A stretch of 8,100 nucleotides of DNA, taken from contig JASHYW010000364.1 in the NCBI GenBank assembly GCA_030042885.1, forward strand, positions 1 through 8,100, given 5' to 3'. Of the stretch, positions 5,037-8,100 are shown piece by piece. Position numbers and translations under genes: made by a program. Below the pieces are notes generated by a model, which saw only the letters and a program-made list of their open reading frames with translations, did not search any database and had not been told where the DNA came from. Source of the stretch: Streptosporangiaceae bacterium. Its GTDB lineage: Bacteria > Actinomycetota > Actinomycetes > Streptosporangiales > Streptosporangiaceae. The first letter of the stretch is position 1. Each line of letters opens with the position of its first letter.

Positions 5037-6389
5037 TTACAGCTGAATGACGGATCTGCGGTTCACCACCCGGCTCAGGGCCTCGACCGCATCCGGATCA
5101 TACTCGCTGGCCGTGTCCAGCCGGAGCTGCTGGACGGCCGCGGCCGCGCGGCCGGGATCCAAAGAGCTGCCCACCAGGTCGTCGAAGGCGTTGGCGGTCT
5201 TGATGATACGGCTGCTCAGCGGTGGCCCTGAGGGCATGCTGTCGCCGACCCGGCCCGGATGACCGGTGTGTCCGGTGCGCCCGCTGAAACCCTCGTGCGC
5301 CACCTCCAGGCCGCGGTAGGGCTCGTTCTGCCGACGGACGATCTCGGCCACCGAGTCGAGCACGCGGGCCTGCTGGATCACGTCGGCCCCCAGCTCGGCG
5401 ATGCGCTGCTGGTCCCGGCGCGAAGCCAGGACCGTGGCCCCCCCGGGGATCGGGTCGTGCAGTGACAGCTGGCCGATGTCGTGCATGAGCGCGGCGTATT
5501 CGAGTTCGAGCAGCTGGGGCTCGTGGATGCCCAGCTCCCGGCCGATGGCGACGGCGAGCCTGCTCACCCGCTCGGAGTGCCCGGGTTCCACGTAGCCGCC
5601 GATCTCGGTGACCTTGGCCAGCGCCCGCACCGTCTGCAGATAGGTGGCCCGGATCCCGGCGTAGCGGCGGAACGCCACCTGGGTGACGAGCAGCGGAGCG
5701 ATGAACACGGCCAGCGCGGCCAGCCCCATGACCTCGGCGGCGAACGCGATGAGCAGCGCCGAGGCCCCCACCGCGGCGCCCAGGGGCAGCTGGACGCGCA
5801 TCTCGTCCACCAGCGCGACCCGGAACCTGGCCCGCTGCTCGTCCACCCGCATCAGGGCGGTGAGCACCACCTCGAGCAGCAACGCGACCACGGTCAGCGA
5901 GGTCATCAGCGAGAAGGCGAGCCCCCAGTCCCTGACCACGGCGCCGTTCCCGGCAAGCGGCCGGAAGATGAAGGCGACGAGCGCCACGCAGAGCAGGCGC
6001 GAGGCCATGCTGCTCACCTTGGCCGGCCGGCCGACGGCCAGGTGCGGCAGGGCACCGACGATCATGCCGATCGCGGTAATGGTCACCACCTGCTCGGCGC
6101 TGTAATGAACCGGGTTCACCCCGACCCGGACGAGCAGCGCGTACGCGAGCGCTCCGGCCATCCCGATCGGGGCGGTCTCGCGGTCACCCGGCAGGTTCAG
6201 CCGCAGCACCTCGCCGAACGCGATAAGGACGCCGAACGCCACCGCGATCCGCGGATCCCGCAGGCCCTCGACGGCGGTCTGCGCCACCGAGGCGACCAGG
6301 ACCACTCCGGCCGCCGCCACGAGCAGCAGCAGGCCGGAATCGGTCACGTGCCAGGGGAGCTTGCGCGGCTCGTGTGGTCGTTCGGTCAT
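5037..6389 (-). CDS. Membrane protein with degenerate HD-GYP domain (probable pseudo-phosphodiesterase)
   Basis: This is a 450-residue protein. Residues about 16-240 form roughly eight hydrophobic segments with short loops. Residues about 250-445 form a cytoplasmic HD-GYP-like domain. It keeps Glu262, His271 (in GHSERVSR) and His303-Asp304 (ALMHDIGQ). It has lost the other ligands of cyclic di-GMP phosphodiesterases: the HHE pair is Arg352-Arg353, the GYP motif is absent (PYRG instead), the lysine of HDxGK is Gln306, the His of the HPxxG segment is missing, and the late Asp ligand is Asn400 (TANAFDD). An extra Gly/His-rich, disordered-looking segment occupies about 365-391. I infer a regulatory or scaffolding partner, perhaps retaining nucleotide binding. 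It begins 7 bases after the stop of the canonical HD-GYP gene, so the two are surely co-transcribed. The ribosome binding site is weak, which suggests translational coupling. Confidence 0.85.
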   Translation of the reverse strand: MTERPHEPRKLPWHVTDSGLLLLVAAAGVVLVASVAQTAVEGLRDPRIAVAFGVLIAFGEVLRLNLPGDRETAPIGMAGALAYALLVRVGVNPVHYSAEQVVTITAIGMIVGALPHLAVGRPAKVSSMASRLLCVALVAFIFRPLAGNGAVVRDWGLAFSLMTSLTVVALLLEVVLTALMRVDEQRARFRVALVDEMRVQLPLGAAVGASALLIAFAAEVMGLAALAVFIAPLLVTQVAFRRYAGIRATYLQTVRALAKVTEIGGYVEPGHSERVSRLAVAIGRELGIHEPQLLELEYAALMHDIGQLSLHDPIPGGATVLASRRDQQRIAELGADVIQQARVLDSVAEIVRRQNEPYRGLEVAHEGFSGRTGHTGHPGRVGDSMPSGPPLSSRIIKTANAFDDLVGSSLDPGRAAAAVQQLRLDTASEYDPDAVEALSRVVNRRSVIQL

Positions 6390-6396
6390 GTGGGTC

Positions 6397-7791
6397 TCAG
6401 AAGCTGTCGATCACTCGCAGCGGCGCACCGGGGTCGTCGTGGTCCTGCGCCGTGATCGTGGCCAGGTCGTCGGCGGCGAGAGCGGGCGGCTCGCGATGGT
6501 GCCAGCCCTCGCGCTTGATCGCGGCCACGAAGGCATCCACGAACGCCGGGTCGAACTGCGTGCCAGCGCATTTCCGCAGCTCCTCGATCGCCTCGGCGAC
6601 CGGGCGGGCACCTCGGTAGGACCTGGTCGACGTCATCGAGTCGAAGGCGTCGGCGACCGCCAGCACCCGGGCGAACTCCGGGATCTCGCCTGCGGCGAGG
6701 CCCATCGGGTAGCCGCGGCCGTCGATCCGCTCGTGATGGTGCATGATCCCGGCCAGCGCCTCGTCGAGGAACCCGATCTCCCTGACGATGTCCAGCCCGT
6801 GTATCGGGTGCAGTTGGATCGCGGCGTACTCCTCCTCGGTCAGCTTCCCCGTCTTCTGCAGGACCCTGGTCGGCACGCCGAGCTTGCCGACGTCGTGCAG
6901 CATCCCCGCGTACCTGATCGCCTCGACCCGTTCGCCCCCCATGCCGATCTCGCGCGCGATCATGACCGACCCGCGGGACACCCGGTCGCTGTGACCGCGG
7001 GTGTAGAAGTCCTTGGTCTCCACCGCCTGGCACAGCGCGCCCACCGTGGCCTCGTAGGCTCGCTGCTGCTCCACGATCTGCGCGACAGCCCAGCGGGCGA
7101 CGAACAGCGGGATCAGGATGAGCACCGGAGCGAACAGCCCGACCACGCTCCACAGCGCGGCAATGAGCAGCCCGAACGCCCCGTACCCGAGATCGGATGC
7201 GACCAGCTTGACGCTCATGCCGAGCGGAGCGCGGCGTCCCGAGGCGTCGGGACCGCCGGTCAGCCAGAGGATCCCGGCGAGCAGCGCGTGGTTGGCGACC
7301 ACGTGCACCACGGCCGCGACCGCGAACGGCCCGATGACCGCCGGGAACGAGGTGCTGTCGGGGACGCCGACCTGCCCGCCCATGGCGACGAACACCCAGC
7401 CGGCCAGGTACGCCGACAGGGCCATCATGCCCGTGTTGAACGCCCGCTGAGCAGCCGACGGGCCGCGCCGCATCCCGAACATGGTGCAGGCGCCGACGAT
7501 CGCCGCGCCGACCGGTCCGGTCAGTACGGCGGCGGCCAGGGTCGCCGAGGAGTTGGGAGACCAGGCCAGCTGCCCTGGACGCAACGGCGTCGCCGTCGAC
7601 TCGAAGACCACGAGCAGCAGACCGAGGACCGCGACTTCCCTCCACCAGGCGATGTCGCCGAACGGACCGCGGATGATCAGCACGCCCGCGACGGCCACGA
7701 CCATGCCGATGTACAGTCGTGCGGCCCACGAGAGCCTAGCCAGACCTCCCCCCCTCACAGCCAGGAGCGTGGAACCTTGGCTATGCTCCAA
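6397..7791 (-). CDS. Membrane-anchored HD-GYP domain cyclic di-GMP phosphodiesterase
   Basis: This is a 464-residue protein. Residues about 23-235 hold about seven transmembrane helices forming an uncharacterised sensor or anchor. A short linker with EQQRAYEATVGAL leads to a complete HD-GYP domain at about 245-430. All expected ligands and signatures are visible: Glu258, His267 (RGHSDRVSR), His299-Asp300-Val-Gly-Lys303, His328 (LHPIHG), His352-His353-Glu354, Gly360-Tyr361-Pro362 and Asp381 (VADAFD). Such domains hydrolyse cyclic di-GMP to pGpG or GMP at a di- or tri-metal centre, controlling motility, biofilm or development. No GGDEF domain is present. An acidic tail follows residue 430. The start is a TTG at 7791-7789, preceded by GGGGG seven bases beyond an AGGGG-like run. 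GTG at 7758-7756 is a weaker alternative, and a GGGGGGAGG run inside the 5' coding region leaves the exact start uncertain. It leads a two-gene operon with the degenerate paralogue. Confidence 0.93.
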   Translation of the reverse strand: MEHSQGSTLLAVRGGGLARLSWAARLYIGMVVAVAGVLIIRGPFGDIAWWREVAVLGLLLVVFESTATPLRPGQLAWSPNSSATLAAAVLTGPVGAAIVGACTMFGMRRGPSAAQRAFNTGMMALSAYLAGWVFVAMGGQVGVPDSTSFPAVIGPFAVAAVVHVVANHALLAGILWLTGGPDASGRRAPLGMSVKLVASDLGYGAFGLLIAALWSVVGLFAPVLILIPLFVARWAVAQIVEQQRAYEATVGALCQAVETKDFYTRGHSDRVSRGSVMIAREIGMGGERVEAIRYAGMLHDVGKLGVPTRVLQKTGKLTEEEYAAIQLHPIHGLDIVREIGFLDEALAGIMHHHERIDGRGYPMGLAAGEIPEFARVLAVADAFDSMTSTRSYRGARPVAEAIEELRKCAGTQFDPAFVDAFVAAIKREGWHHREPPALAADDLATITAQDHDDPGAPLRVIDSF

Positions 7792-8100
7792 ACCCCTACC
7801 CCCACGTGCTCCCGGAACGGGCGAGTGGACAGACCGGGGCCGTCGTCACCTCGCCTGCAGCAGGGGTTAGTCCGCCGGATGGACGCATGGAGCTGACCTC
7901 CCTAACGCGCAACTACCTACAGCTCACCGGATATCGTCCAAGGTCAAGGATAACGTGGCCGCTTCGCTTCTCGCAGGCCCAAAATCTCATCGTGATCATG
8001 CCGCCAGCGGGATAGTCACAATGGGCAATCAAACCCGGCGCATGTGGCGCAATTGCCACACTTCTGGCGAATCGGGCGGCGGACCGCTACTCAGCGAACT
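7792..8100. other. Upstream region of the HD-GYP operon, no confident gene
   Basis: This 309-base stretch holds no gene I can support. It is less GC-rich than the coding regions, particularly 7900-8060, as expected for a promoter region facing the HD-GYP operon on the minus strand. Minus-strand TTGACC (7952-7947) and TTGGAC near 7940 resemble -35 elements, but no matching -10 is clear. A small plus-strand frame from ATG 8021 runs to the edge with atypical codons. A minus-strand frame of 23 codons enters from the edge and stops at 8031-8029. Either could be a partial gene, but neither is recognisable. The palindrome at 8043-8060 is listed separately. Confidence 0.45.
8043..8060. repeat. Palindrome TGTGGC-N6-GCCACA upstream of the HD-GYP operon
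   Basis: TGTGGCGCAATTGCCACA has perfect 6-bp arms around GCAATT, the form of a dimeric regulator's operator. It lies about 250 bases upstream of the HD-GYP start. The arms TGTGGC/GCCACA also form the centre of the larger inverted repeat at 4947-4996 on the other side of the operon, though with much wider spacing. The spacing does not match the Crp consensus (TGTGA-N6-TCACA). Confidence 0.45.

Noticed and set aside
6361..7896. A 511-codon open frame on the plus strand opposite the HD-GYP gene, and a similar 324-codon one at 5481-6455
   Set aside because: Long antisense frames are routine in GC-rich DNA because stop codons are rare there. The translations are Arg/His/Gly/Pro-rich with no domain, and the minus-strand genes have clear catalytic motifs.
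7756..7900. A cyclic di-GMP (GEMM) or cyclic di-AMP riboswitch upstream of the HD-GYP gene
   Set aside because: I looked for the conserved GEMM core elements on the minus strand and did not find them; only a weak GGAGC/GCTCC stem at 7764-7789 is present.
8043..8060. A Crp-type binding site
   Set aside because: The arms are TGTGGC rather than TGTGA and the spacing between the TGTG and CACA halves is two bases too long.

Overview
The window is from a high-GC actinobacterium, inferred from GC-rich third codon positions, GTG/TTG starts, a DasR-like GntR regulator, an IlvG-type thiamine diphosphate enzyme and a 70-residue biotinyl protein of the mycobacterial TB7.3 type. A Streptosporangiales/Streptomyces-like relative would fit, but the genus cannot be fixed from this sequence.

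Layout. Positions 1-50 (minus) hold the first 16 codons of a gene that leaves the window. They look like the N terminus of the PdtaS sensor histidine kinase. Positions 51-431 are a divergent intergenic region. Positions 432-3165 are a plus-strand block: a DasR-like GntR/UTRA regulator, a short region with two near-identical palindromes, the decayed C-terminal end of a membrane transporter with no start codon, and an acetolactate-synthase-like enzyme of the IlvG type. Positions 3202-4831 (minus) encode a stand-alone biotin carboxylase followed by a tiny biotin carrier protein, with no carboxyltransferase gene in view. Positions 5037-7791 (minus) encode two polytopic membrane proteins with cytoplasmic HD-GYP-type domains, 7 bp apart. 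The upstream one has every catalytic ligand for cyclic di-GMP hydrolysis. The downstream one has lost most of them. Positions 7792-8100 are the upstream region of that pair.

How the genes may work together. Biotin carboxylase and the small carrier form a two-component carboxylation half-reaction that must borrow a carboxyltransferase from elsewhere. The HD-GYP pair looks like an active/pseudo-enzyme membrane complex for cyclic di-GMP turnover. From memory, TB7.3 and PdtaS are neighbours on the same strand in Mycobacterium tuberculosis. Here the opposite-strand GntR/transporter-remnant/IlvG block separates the corresponding genes, which suggests insertion followed by partial decay. The transporter remnant and twin palindromes suggest that the regulator once controlled an uptake gene that was deleted. 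I saw no tRNA, rRNA, CRISPR array, insertion sequence or clear riboswitch.
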